Source: Amycolatopsis sp. FBCC-B4732 | GTDB taxonomy: Bacteria; Actinomycetota; Actinomycetes; Mycobacteriales; Pseudonocardiaceae | Length of the DNA: 64,000 nt | Direction: 5' to 3' | Assembly: GCF_023008405.1 (NCBI RefSeq) | Contig: NZ_CP095376.1 | Coordinates: forward strand, 9,156,501 to 9,220,500 | Shown here: in pieces, positions 1-9,344 of the stretch | Layout: each line of letters begins with the position of its first letter | Position numbering within the stretch: the first letter of the stretch is position 1 | The notes under the pieces: generated by a model | Told to the model about the DNA's origin: nothing | The model's database searches: none | Seen by the model: only the letters and a program-made list of their open reading frames with translations | Translations under genes and position numbers: made by a program

Positions 1-384
1 GATGCCGGCGTCGGCGTACTCGTCGTGCTTCACGCGGTAGTCCGTGCGCCGGGAGCCCGTTGTCGCGATCTCGACGACCACCGCCACGTCCTGGGCGCGG
101 ATCGGGTCGTGGGCAGTCCGTTCGAAGACCAGCAGGTCCGGACGGCGGGCGAAGCCGGGCTCGCCGGGTGCCGCCAGGCCGAGGTCCAGGTCGGTGCCGA
201 GGACGAACGCGAGGCCGCGCGGCAGCTGGCGTTCCAGCTGCGCGGCGAGCCGGCAGGCGGCGAGGTTGTGCGCGCGGCCGGCACCGGGCGAGGGGACTAC
301 GCGGCCTTCGACCAGCTCGGTGAAGCCGCGGTCGGACTCCCCGAGCGCTCGGTACTCCTCGATGCTCAGCAGCTGGTCGGGCAT
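1..384 (-). CDS. Uma2-family (DUF820) endonuclease-like protein, partial
   Basis: The first 128 codons are visible; the 3' end lies outside the window. The protein begins MPDQLLSIEEY and carries the Uma2-type core LVEGRVV, GTDLDLGL, RRPDLLVF and VVVEIATTGSRRTDYRVKH, in which the D/E...ExK-type nuclease residues are expected. The next gene upstream (439-1044) is a diverged second copy, so this is a tandem duplication. The start is the ATG at 382-384. An in-frame TGA at 439-441 limits extension, but the conserved text RDGYRF before this ATG means a non-standard upstream start is possible. Uma2 proteins are abundant in actinobacteria and cyanobacteria and their biological role is not established. 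Confidence 0.75.
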   Translation of the reverse strand, partial: MPDQLLSIEEYRALGESDRGFTELVEGRVVPSPGAGRAHNLAACRLAAQLERQLPRGLAFVLGTDLDLGLAAPGEPGFARRPDLLVFERTAHDPIRAQDVAVVVEIATTGSRRTDYRVKHDEYADAGI

Positions 385-438
385 GCGGAAACGGTATCCG
401 TCCCGGGGGTGGGACAGCGTTCGCTCGACCGGGTCGGG

Positions 439-1044
439 TCAGTCGAGGAGGGTGTCGAGGTCGATCTTGACCGGGAACGGCACGTCGGTGGTGAAGGTGC
501 CGGTGACCGCGGAGGCGTCCAGGTAGCCGAATTCGCCGGCTTGGTGGCAGGCGACCAGCGAGATGGGCTCGGTGATGTCGACGATCCAGTAGTGCGGGAT
601 GCCGGCGTCGGCGTACTAGTCGTGCTTCACGTGGTAGTCGGTGCGCTTAGACCCCGGCAACACGATTTCGACGACAATGGCTACCTCTTCGGCTCGGAGC
701 ATGTCGTTGTCGTCATTGACTCGGGCGATCGCGGCCTTGTCGACGATCAGCAGGTCCGGGCGGCGGGAGAAGCCGGGTTTGCCCGCAGGCGCAAGGCCGA
801 GATCCACATCCGTGTCGGGAACAAAGTCGAGGTGCTTCGGTAGCTGCGCTTCGATCTGTGCCACCAGCCGGTAGATCGCACGGTTGTGTCTGGGCTTGGG
901 GCTGGGTGACATCACGACGCGGCCTTCCACGAGTTCGGTGAAACCTGTGTCGGTTTCACCGAGCGCCGCGTACTCCTCGATCGTCAGCAGGTGATCAGGG
1001 ATCTCCCACTTACGAGCAGGGCCCGGCTTGGGAAGTGCAATCAC
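439..1044 (-). pseudogene. Uma2-family gene interrupted by an in-frame TAG
   Basis: The reading frame starts MIALPKPGPARKWEIPDHLL and stops at TAG (616-618) after 142 residues ending YHVKHD. Reading through the TAG, the same frame continues YADAGIPHYWIVDITEP and ends LDTLLD at TGA 439-441, giving the normal family length of about 201 residues. The neighbouring copy at 1-384 has GAG (Glu, KHDEYADAG) at the equivalent codon, so one G-to-T change created the stop. The DNA at 598-630 matches 1-33 except for this base. The truncated product lacks the C-terminal part of the nuclease-like fold. A sequencing error is the alternative. Confidence 0.8.
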
Positions 1045-1137
1045 AACGGCTCCTCACGTCGCCCGGCATTGTCTCACGGCTCAGGTGCAACCAAGAGTAA
1101 CCGTAAGTGTCGCAAGCTTGTGACAGAACTCGCTCGA

Positions 1138-2274
1138 TCAGGCCTTCTTCAGCTCCCGCGCGATCACCATCCGCTGGATCTGGTTCGTGCCCTCGAAGAT
1201 CTGCGGCACCTTCGCCTCCCGCATGTACCGCTCCACCGGGAAGTCCCGCGTGTACCCCGCCCCGCCGAGGACCTGGACCGCGTCCGTCGTCACCTTCATC
1301 GCGCCGTCCGTGGCCACCAGCTTCGCGATCGACGCCTGGCGCTGGAACGGCAGCCCGCGGTCGCGCCGCCGCGCCGCCTCCAGGTAGCAAGCCCGCGAAG
1401 ACTCCACCGTCGCCGCCATGTCGGCCAACAGGAACTCCACGCCCTGGAAGTCGATGATCGCGCGGCCGAACTGCGAACGACCCTTCGCGTACGCCACGGC
1501 CTCGTCGAGCGCCGCCTGGGCCAGCCCGACCGCGCACGCCGCGATCCCGAGCCGCCCCGAGCTGAGCGACGACAGTGCGATGCGGAGCCCGTCACCCGCC
1601 GAACCCAGCAGCCGCGACGCCGGTACGCGGGCGCCGTCGAAGATCAGCTGGGCGGTCGGGGAGCCGGTGAGGCCCATCTTCCGCTCGCGCGGTGCCGCCG
1701 AAAGGCCTTCGGTGGCCCCGTCGACCAGCAGGCACGAGATCTCGTCGGAGCCGGTGCGGACCATCGTCGTGTAGAAGTCGGCCACACCCGCGTGCGTGAT
1801 CCACGCCTTCGTCCCGTTGACGACGTAGTCCGAGCCGTCCAGCCGGGCGCGGGTCGTCAGGGCCGCCGCGTCCGAGCCGGCCTGGGTCTCCGAGAGCGCG
1901 TACGCGCCCAGCAGCGAGCCTTCGAGCATGTCGGGGAACCACTCGTCGCGCTGCGCATCGGTCCCGTACTCCGCCAGCGCGTAGCAGGACATCGTGTGCA
2001 CCGACAGCCCGACGCCGACCGTCATCCACGCGGTCGCCAGCTCCTCCAGGACCTGCAGGTAGACCTCGTAGCGGACGTCGCCGCCGCCCCAGCGCTCCGG
2101 GTACGGGAGGCCCAGCAGGCCGGACTTGCCCAGCAGGCGGAACTGCTCGCGCGGGAACTCCTCCGCTTCCTCGGCCGCTGCCGCGCGCGGGGCGAGCTCG
2201 TCGCGCGCGATCTCCGTGGCCAGGGCGACCAGGTCCTCGGCGTCCGAGTCGGGCAGCAAGCGTTCGGCGGGCAT
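1138..2274 (-). CDS. Acyl-CoA dehydrogenase
   Basis: FAD-dependent alpha,beta-dehydrogenation of an acyl-CoA. The 378-residue length is typical. Motifs seen include [15 protein letters not shown] (FAD/substrate-binding signature), [14 protein letters not shown], the GRSQFGRAI loop and the C-terminal [19 protein letters not shown] followed by FEGTNQIQR, whose Glu is the expected catalytic base. The gene is divergent from a TetR regulator at 2439, and the region between them holds perfect palindromes, so it is probably that regulator's target. The chain-length preference cannot be told from sequence. Confidence 0.93.
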   Translation of the reverse strand: MPAERLLPDSDAEDLVALATEIARDELAPRAAAAEEAEEFPREQFRLLGKSGLLGLPYPERWGGGDVRYEVYLQVLEELATAWMTVGVGLSVHTMSCYALAEYGTDAQRDEWFPDMLEGSLLGAYALSETQAGSDAAALTTRARLDGSDYVVNGTKAWITHAGVADFYTTMVRTGSDEISCLLVDGATEGLSAAPRERKMGLTGSPTAQLIFDGARVPASRLLGSAGDGLRIALSSLSSGRLGIAACAVGLAQAALDEAVAYAKGRSQFGRAIIDFQGVEFLLADMAATVESSRACYLEAARRRDRGLPFQRQASIAKLVATDGAMKVTTDAVQVLGGAGYTRDFPVERYMREAKVPQIFEGTNQIQRMVIARELKKA

Positions 2275-2353
2275 CGTCGTCCTCCAAACCAGTGTCTTTC
2301 GGGGGCTCCGGGTGGCGGAGCCCCCGGCCCGGGGCGGAGCTCCGGGATGTCAC

Positions 2354-2395
2354 GGTACTGAAAACAGTACTGTGGGCCCGCTCAGAGTACAGTAC
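2354..2395. promoter_or_regulatory. Palindromic operator candidates between acyl-CoA dehydrogenase and TetR genes
   Basis: GTACTG-AAAA-CAGTAC (2355-2370) is a perfect inverted repeat. The 8-mer CAGTACTG at 2365-2372 is itself palindromic, and another CAGTAC half-site lies at 2390-2395. The elements sit in the 164-bp divergent intergenic region, where a TetR dimer would control both genes. The assignment to this regulator is inferred from position. Confidence 0.6.
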
Positions 2396-2438
2396 GAGGG
2401 GCCTGGGGTGGCCGGATGACGTAGGAGATAGTGAGCCG

Positions 2439-3020
2439 ATGCGCCCCGAAACCCGCCGACGGCCGACCGCGCGCCAGCGCGCCCTGCTCGCCGATCTGGA
2501 GGCGCTCTTCCTGGCCGAGGGCTTCGTGGCCTTCACCCTCGACGACCTCGCCGGGCGCCTGCGCTGCTCGAAGTCGACGCTCTACGCGCTCGCGCCTAGC
2601 AAGGAGCAGCTCGCGGTCAGGGTCGTCACCCACTTCTTCCGGGGCGCCGCGGAGCGGATCGAGGAGCGGATCGCCGGGATCGACGACGCGCGCAAGCTGA
2701 TCGGGGAGTACCTGGCCGGCGTCGCCGAGCACCTGAACCGGGCGTCGCCCGCGTTCATGCGCGACCTCGCCGAGTTCGGCCCGGCGCGCGAGGCCTACCA
2801 GGTCAACAGCCGGTTCGCGGCCCAGCGGCTCCGGCGGTTCATCGACAAGGGCGTCGCCGAAGGGGTGTTCCGCGACGTCCACGCCCGGCTCGTCGCCGAG
2901 ATGACCGGGCTGATCATCGAAGGCATCCAGACCGGGGAACTCGGCCGGCGCACGGACGTTTCCGACGCCGAAGCGTTCACCGCTCTGGGTGAACTGCTGC
3001 TCGGCGGGCTGAACAAATAG
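2439..3020 (+). CDS. TetR-family regulator
   Basis: A 193-residue one-component regulator. The N-terminal helix-turn-helix is LAEGFVAFTLDDLAGRLRCS followed by KSTLYALAPSKEQL, typical of TetR. The remainder is a helical ligand-binding domain. The ATG at 2439 (MRPETRRRP) is chosen over more upstream starts because it is preceded by GGAG about 12 bases upstream and places the HTH at the usual distance from the N terminus. It is divergent from the acyl-CoA dehydrogenase at 1138-2274, so an acyl-CoA ligand is plausible but not shown. Confidence 0.9.
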   Translation: MRPETRRRPTARQRALLADLEALFLAEGFVAFTLDDLAGRLRCSKSTLYALAPSKEQLAVRVVTHFFRGAAERIEERIAGIDDARKLIGEYLAGVAEHLNRASPAFMRDLAEFGPAREAYQVNSRFAAQRLRRFIDKGVAEGVFRDVHARLVAEMTGLIIEGIQTGELGRRTDVSDAEAFTALGELLLGGLNK

Positions 3021-3061
3021 CGGACAGGAATTGTCAGCCTGAACTCCACTAAACTCCCGGC

Positions 3062-4003
3062 GTGATCGTCGTAGGCGGAGAAGCTCTGGTCGACCTGGTT
3101 CCCGGCGACCCCTTGGATTCCACTGTGGACGGTGGGCTGCGCGCGCTGCTGCCCCGGCTGGGCGGTGGTCCGTACAACGTCGCACTGGCGGCCGGACGGC
3201 TCGGCGTGCCGGCCTCGTTCCTCTCGCGCGTGTCGACCGACCGCTTCGGCGACGCGATGGTCGAGCGCCTGCACGCTTCCGGCGTCGACACCTCGCTGCT
3301 GCAGCGCGGCGACGAGCCGACGACGCTCGCCGTCGTGGCGCTCGACGCGAAGGGGGCCGCGCGCTACACCTTCTACGTCGAAGGCACCGCCGACCGGCTC
3401 GTCGCCGACCCGGGACCGCTTCCGGAGCGGGTGACCGCGCTCTCGCTGGGCACCCTCGGGATGGTTCTCGAACCCGGCGCGTCGGCGTACGAAGCGATGT
3501 TGCGGCGCGAGGCCGCGCGGGGCGTGCTGACCGTCCTCGACCCGAACATCCGCGAAGCGCTCATCACCGATCCGGCCGCCTACCGCGCCCGGTTCACGTC
3601 CTGGCTGCCGGACGTCCGGCTGCTCAAGATCTCCGACGACGACGCCGCGTGGCTCACCGGCGGCGCCGACCCGCTCGCCGCCGCGAAGACGTGGGTCGAG
3701 TCCGGTGTGGACGCCGTGGTGCTCACCCGGGGCGCCGACGGCGTCGCGGTGATCACCGCCGCAGGTGAGCTGGCCCACGTGCCCGCCCGGAAGGTCACCG
3801 TGGTCGACACCATCGGCGCGGGCGACACCGTCCAGGGCTCGCTGCTGGCCTGGCTGCACACCCGGGAGGTCACCGACCTGGCTTCTCTCGACGCCGAGGC
3901 GTGGCGCGAGGCGCTGGGGTTCGCGGCGAAAGCGGCGTCCATCACCGTTTCGCGGAGCGGGGCCGAGCCGCCGACTTCGGCCGATATGGCGTCCGGCGTG
4001 TGA
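3062..4003 (+). CDS. PfkB-family carbohydrate kinase (fructokinase-like)
   Basis: ATP-dependent phosphorylation of a sugar. The 313-residue protein starts at GTG with MIVVGGEALVDLVPG. It has the PfkB N-terminal glycine pattern RLGGGPYNVALAAGRLG and the C-terminal signature VDTIGAGDTVQGSLLAWL, whose Asp is the catalytic base and whose GAGD forms the anion hole. The closest functional type by pattern is fructokinase/2-keto-3-deoxygluconate kinase; the substrate is not determined. It stands between a TetR gene and citrate synthase, without overlap. Confidence 0.9.
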   Translation: MIVVGGEALVDLVPGDPLDSTVDGGLRALLPRLGGGPYNVALAAGRLGVPASFLSRVSTDRFGDAMVERLHASGVDTSLLQRGDEPTTLAVVALDAKGAARYTFYVEGTADRLVADPGPLPERVTALSLGTLGMVLEPGASAYEAMLRREAARGVLTVLDPNIREALITDPAAYRARFTSWLPDVRLLKISDDDAAWLTGGADPLAAAKTWVESGVDAVVLTRGADGVAVITAAGELAHVPARKVTVVDTIGAGDTVQGSLLAWLHTREVTDLASLDAEAWREALGFAAKAASITVSRSGAEPPTSADMASGV

Positions 4004-4200
4004 ACCTGGTCCCAAAGGGGCCCCCAGGAGCAACGCCACCGCTGCGCGAACACCAGTTCCTCGACTAGCGTAGAGAGGCATTCTTCATACCCCAGCGGGG
4101 CGGTGTGCAGCGAGGCGCCAGTGTTTCCTCGCGTGAACACGTGGCTACCTGTGAAACGTACAGGCGCCGCCGCTCCGTGCCGAACGTGAGAGGGACTTGC

Positions 4201-5517
<1,317 letters not shown>

Positions 5518-5536
5518 CCCGACCGGCTCGAACCGA

Positions 5537-5568
5537 GCGCCCCGTCGTGCACCGGCACGGCGGGGCGC
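5537..5568 (+). terminator. Hairpin terminator after citrate synthase
   Basis: GCGCCCCGTCGTGC - ACCG - GCACGGCGGGGCGC forms a 14-bp stem with one G-U pair. It ends 15 bp before the photolyase start, so the photolyase transcript must begin close to its GTG. Confidence 0.8.
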
Positions 5569-5583
5569 TTATCGTTTCCCGTC

Positions 5584-6930
5584 GTGACCAAAGAAGCACC
5601 CGTCGTCCTGTGGTTCCGCCGCGACCTGCGGCTGGGCGACCACGCCGCCCTGCTCGAAGCGTCGAAGCACAGCAAGCACGTGCTCGCGCTGTACGTCCTC
5701 GACGAGGCGCTCATCAAGCCGTCCGGCGCCGCCCGTGAGGCCTTCATGTACGGCTGCCTGGAGAAGCTGGACGAGCAGCTCGGCGGCCGGCTGATGCTCG
5801 TGCGCGGCGAGCCGGCGACCGAGGTCGTGAAGGCGGCGAAGAAGATCGGCGCGGCCGCGGTGCACGTCAGCGCCGACACCGGTCCGTACGGCCGCCGCCG
5901 GGACGCCGAGGTCGCGAAAGCTTTGGCGGAGAACGACATCGAGTGGGTCGAGACCGGTTCGCCGTACGCGGTGACACCCGGCCGCGTCACGAAGCCGGAC
6001 GGCGATCCCTACCGCGTCTTCACGCCGTTCTACCGCGCGTGGACCGCGCACGGCTGGCACTCGCCCGCGGACACCGGACCGTCCCTTGTGGACTGGGTGG
6101 AACCGCCGCGCTCGCTGAAGATTCCCAAGCCGCCCAAGGTTTCCGCGACGCTGCCCGAGCCCGGCGAGCAAGCCGCGCTCGACGTCTGGCACGAGTTCCT
6201 CGACGACGGCATCGAGACCTACGACTCCGACCGCGACCGCCCGGACCGCGAGGGCACGACCCGGCTTTCGCCGTACCTGCGCTGGGGCTGCGTCCACCCG
6301 CGGACGCTGCTGGCGGACCTGACGGGCGACGACCGCGTCGGCGCGAAGTCGTTGCGCAGCGAGATCTGCTGGCGCGAATTCCACGCCGACGTCCTGTGGA
6401 ACCGGCCGGAAACCGCGCGGAAGAACTACGACAAGCGGTTCGACGGGATGAAGCACGACGACGATCCCGAAGCGTTCGAGCGCTGGTGCGAGGGCAAGAC
6501 CGGCTACCCGATCGTCGACGCGGGGATGCGGCAGCTGCTGGCCGAGGGCTGGATGCACAACCGCGTCCGGATGGTCGTCGCGAGCTTCCTGGTGAAGGAC
6601 CTGCACCTGCCCTGGTGGCTCGGTGCGCGTCACTTCATGAAGCACCTCGTGGACGGCGACCTGGCGTCCAACCAGCTGAACTGGCAGTGGGTCGCGGGCT
6701 GCGGCACGGACGCGGCCCCGTACTTCCGGATCTTCAACCCGACGACGCAGGGCGAGAAGTTCGACCCGAACGGCGACTACGTCCGGAAGTACGTGCCGGA
6801 GCTGCGCTCGGTTTCGGGCAAGGCGGTGCACAAGCTGAAGGAGCGGCCGGCGGAGTACCCGGAGCCCATGGTGGACCACGCCCAGGAGCGCCAGGTTTCC
6901 TTGGAGCGGTACGGCAAGATCACGTCGTGA
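5584..6930 (+). CDS. phr: Deoxyribodipyrimidine photolyase (class I type)
   Basis: Light-driven repair of cyclobutane pyrimidine dimers using FADH-. The 448-residue protein starts at GTG with VTKEAPVVLWFRRDLRLGDH, the N-terminal antenna-binding Rossmann domain. The C-terminal catalytic domain shows EICWREFHADVLW, AGMRQLLAEGWMHNRVRM, DLASNQLNWQWVAGCGTDAA and FRIFNPTTQGEKFDP, which match the FAD and DNA-lesion binding core. No usual ribosome site fits between the upstream hairpin and the GTG, so a leaderless or very short-leader mRNA is likely. The cryptochrome alternative is less likely given the photolyase signature. Confidence 0.95.
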   Translation: MTKEAPVVLWFRRDLRLGDHAALLEASKHSKHVLALYVLDEALIKPSGAAREAFMYGCLEKLDEQLGGRLMLVRGEPATEVVKAAKKIGAAAVHVSADTGPYGRRRDAEVAKALAENDIEWVETGSPYAVTPGRVTKPDGDPYRVFTPFYRAWTAHGWHSPADTGPSLVDWVEPPRSLKIPKPPKVSATLPEPGEQAALDVWHEFLDDGIETYDSDRDRPDREGTTRLSPYLRWGCVHPRTLLADLTGDDRVGAKSLRSEICWREFHADVLWNRPETARKNYDKRFDGMKHDDDPEAFERWCEGKTGYPIVDAGMRQLLAEGWMHNRVRMVVASFLVKDLHLPWWLGARHFMKHLVDGDLASNQLNWQWVAGCGTDAAPYFRIFNPTTQGEKFDPNGDYVRKYVPELRSVSGKAVHKLKERPAEYPEPMVDHAQERQVSLERYGKITS

Positions 6931-6933
6931 GCG

Positions 6934-8124
6934 TCAGCCGCGCAAGGCCTCCGACAGCTTGATGCGGCTGCCGATGCGCAGGACGCTGTTGCCGTAGATC
7001 CTGCCGCCGAGCCAGGTCAGCAGCGCGACCGTGCCGAGCGTCAGCACCAGCGACAGCCCGATCTCCCACGCCGATGCCGCGCCGGTCGAAATGCGGGCCG
7101 GCATCAGGATCGGGGACAGCAGCGGGATCAGCGAAACGACCTTCGCCGCCGTGCCCGAAGGGTCCTGCAGCAGCAGGTTGAAGCCCGCGACGAAGCCGAC
7201 GATCAGGATGATGTTCAGCGGCCCGACCACCGACTGCGTGTCCTCCTGCCGCGACACGAGCGAACCGAGCGCGCCGTAGATCGTGGCGTACAACAGGAAA
7301 CCGAGCAGGTACCAGAGCAGACCCCACAGCACCGCGCCGGTCGCGAAGCCGGACAGGGTGAACACGCCCGTCACCGTCGCCGCCAGCAGGCCCACCGCGC
7401 CGAGGATCACCAGCTGGGTCAGGCCGACCAGGCCGATCCCGATCACCTTGCCCAGCAACAGCTGCCACGGCCGGACGCTGGCGAGCAGCAGCTCCACGAC
7501 CCGGCTCGACTTCTCCTCGACCACGCCCTGGGCGACCATCATCCCGTAGGTGATGATGCTCATGTACAGCAGGAACGCGACGATCAGGCCGAGGACCAGC
7601 CGCTGCGTGTGGTCGGCGGGCTCGGGCGAGAGGGCGTCGTCCTGCACGTGGGTGCTGCTCACCTGCGCCATCACGGCGGCCGGTTCGAGCTGCGCGGACG
7701 ACAGGACGCCGTCGAGTACCTGCTGCTGGGCGACCTGGTCGAGCACCCGGCGCAGCTGGTTGTCCAAAGCGGACTTGTAGGTGGCGGTCAGCTTCGCCGC
7801 GCCACCGGAGACGAGCGCGTCGAGGTCGCCGTCCTCGACCTGCTCCCGGCCCTCGGCCGGATCCGTCACGGTGACCGTCTCGACCTGGCGCCCGGCCTGC
7901 GCGGCGGCGACCTGCAGCTGCTTGGCGATCCCGGTCGCCTGCCCGGTCAGCCCCACCACGCTCTTGTCCGCCGAGCCGGCCAGCGCGGTCTGGAACCCGA
8001 CGTAGCCGAGCAGCAGCACCAGCAGCACCGCGGTGCCGATCACGAACGAGCGCGTGCGCAGCCGCGTGTTCAGCTCGCGCTTCAGCACCAGCCAGACGGC
8101 CCGCCGTCCGCTCAACGTCTTCAT
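6934..8124 (-). CDS. ABC-2 type export permease (NatB-like)
   Basis: Membrane subunit of an ABC exporter, 396 residues. A first membrane segment near residues 22-42 (FVIGTAVLLVLLLGYVGF) is followed by a large extracytoplasmic region and then five or six membrane segments from about residue 180. The conserved text GVVEEKSSRVVELLLASVRPWQLLLGKVIGIG is typical of the NatB/YhaP group. The start ATG overlaps the stop of the ATPase gene by ATGA, so it is the last gene of a three-gene XRE-ATPase-permease operon. The substrate is unknown; Na+, drugs or peptides have been proposed for the group. Confidence 0.92.
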   Translation of the reverse strand: MKTLSGRRAVWLVLKRELNTRLRTRSFVIGTAVLLVLLLGYVGFQTALAGSADKSVVGLTGQATGIAKQLQVAAAQAGRQVETVTVTDPAEGREQVEDGDLDALVSGGAAKLTATYKSALDNQLRRVLDQVAQQQVLDGVLSSAQLEPAAVMAQVSSTHVQDDALSPEPADHTQRLVLGLIVAFLLYMSIITYGMMVAQGVVEEKSSRVVELLLASVRPWQLLLGKVIGIGLVGLTQLVILGAVGLLAATVTGVFTLSGFATGAVLWGLLWYLLGFLLYATIYGALGSLVSRQEDTQSVVGPLNIILIVGFVAGFNLLLQDPSGTAAKVVSLIPLLSPILMPARISTGAASAWEIGLSLVLTLGTVALLTWLGGRIYGNSVLRIGSRIKLSEALRG

Positions 8125-9032
8125 CGTTCCCCCTCTTCGGCCACCGCGTCGCGGAACAGCTCGGTCAGCGAGCGGCGACGGCGGCTGAACTCGGTGACCG
8201 GCCCGGTCCCCAGCGCCGCGGCGAGCACGGCCTGGTCGTCGGCGCCCGGGTCGAGGTCGAGCACGGTGGTGGTGCCGGTGGTCTCGACCACGCGCACGCC
8301 GGGCAGGCCCGCGGCCCAGCCGGGCCGCGCGTCCGGCGCGGTGATCACGAGCTTGCTGCTCGCGCCCGCGGTCAGCTCGCCGACCGTGCCGACGGCGACC
8401 ATCCGGCCCGCACGGATGATCCCGACCCGGTCGCAGAGCCGTTCGACGAGGTCGAGCTGGTGGCTGGAGAACACCACGGGCACGCCGGCCGCGGCCTTTT
8501 CCCGCAGCACCCCGCTCATCACGTCGACGGCGAGCGGGTCGAGGCCGGAGAACGGCTCGTCGAGCACCAGCACGGCCGGGTCGTGCACCAGGGCGGCGGC
8601 CAGCTGGACGCGTTGCTGGTTGCCGAGGCTCAGCTTCTGCACCTCGTCCTTGCGGCGCTCGGCCAGCCCGAGCCGGGTGATCCACGCTTCGGCGTTGCGG
8701 TGGGCTTCGTTGGTGCTGAGCCCGTGCAGCTCGGCGAGGTAGACGAGCTGGTCCAGCACCTTCATCTTCGGGTACAGGCCGCGTTCCTCCGGCATGTACC
8801 CGATGTGCGTGCGCGTCTCGTGCGTGACCGGCCTGCCGTCGAAGCGCACCTCACCGCCGTCGGCGGCGAGCACCCCCAGCGCGATCCGCATCGTCGTGGT
8901 CTTCCCGGCCCCGTTGCTGCCCACGAAGCCGAACAGCTCCCCGGCGCGGACGTCGAAGGTGACGCCGTCCAGCGCCGTCTTCGCGCCGTAGCGCTTGGAG
9001 ATCCCGTCGATCTCCAGCATCCCGTCGGTCAT
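8121..9032 (-). CDS. ABC transporter ATPase (NatA-like)
   Basis: Drives the permease at 6934-8124. Motifs in the 303-residue protein: Walker A GSNGAGKTTT, Q-loop YMPEERGLYP, signature LSLGNQQRVQ (with Leu-Gly-Asn in place of the usual SGGQ), Walker B VLVLDEPFSG and the switch-region His in SSHQLDLVERL. The last 80 residues form a DUF4162-like tail common in this group. The ATG overlaps the XRE gene's stop (ATGA) and its TGA overlaps the permease ATG, indicating translational coupling of all three genes. Confidence 0.95.
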   Translation of the reverse strand: MTDGMLEIDGISKRYGAKTALDGVTFDVRAGELFGFVGSNGAGKTTTMRIALGVLAADGGEVRFDGRPVTHETRTHIGYMPEERGLYPKMKVLDQLVYLAELHGLSTNEAHRNAEAWITRLGLAERRKDEVQKLSLGNQQRVQLAAALVHDPAVLVLDEPFSGLDPLAVDVMSGVLREKAAAGVPVVFSSHQLDLVERLCDRVGIIRAGRMVAVGTVGELTAGASSKLVITAPDARPGWAAGLPGVRVVETTGTTTVLDLDPGADDQAVLAAALGTGPVTEFSRRRRSLTELFRDAVAEEGER

Positions 9033-9298
9033 GCTCCCCCCTCGCGGTACACCCGGGTGGACAGCGGCGTGAACGGCTCACGGCTGAAGACCGCCTCGAC
9101 GGGCAGGTCGAACACCGCGCAGATCCGGAACGCCAGGTCCAGGCTCGGGTAGTGGTCGCCGCGCTCGAGCGCACCGATGGTCTGCGGGTTGACTTCGACG
9201 GCGCTCGCGAGCGTGGCCCGGGTCATCCCGCGCTCGGCCCGGAGCACGGAAAGCCGGTTGTGGATCGGCAGTTCCTTGCCGCGTCTGACCGGGCTCAT
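9029..9298 (-). CDS. Small XRE-family HTH regulator
   Basis: An 89-residue DNA-binding protein of the type that leads ABC-2 exporter operons. The HTH is IHNRLSVLRAERGMTRATLA followed by SAVEVNPQTIGALERGDHYP. The ATG at 9296-9298 (MSPVRRGKEL) is chosen; an in-frame TTG at 9311-9313 would add five residues. There is no clear ribosome site, and a TTGACG lies about 30 bases upstream, so a nearly leaderless transcript is possible. It overlaps the ATPase gene by ATGA and probably autoregulates the operon. Confidence 0.9.
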   Translation of the reverse strand: MSPVRRGKELPIHNRLSVLRAERGMTRATLASAVEVNPQTIGALERGDHYPSLDLAFRICAVFDLPVEAVFSREPFTPLSTRVYREGGA

Positions 9299-9344
9299 GG
9301 CGTACTGTTGCAAAAACCCAATGACCCGTCAAGTCAATCGAACG

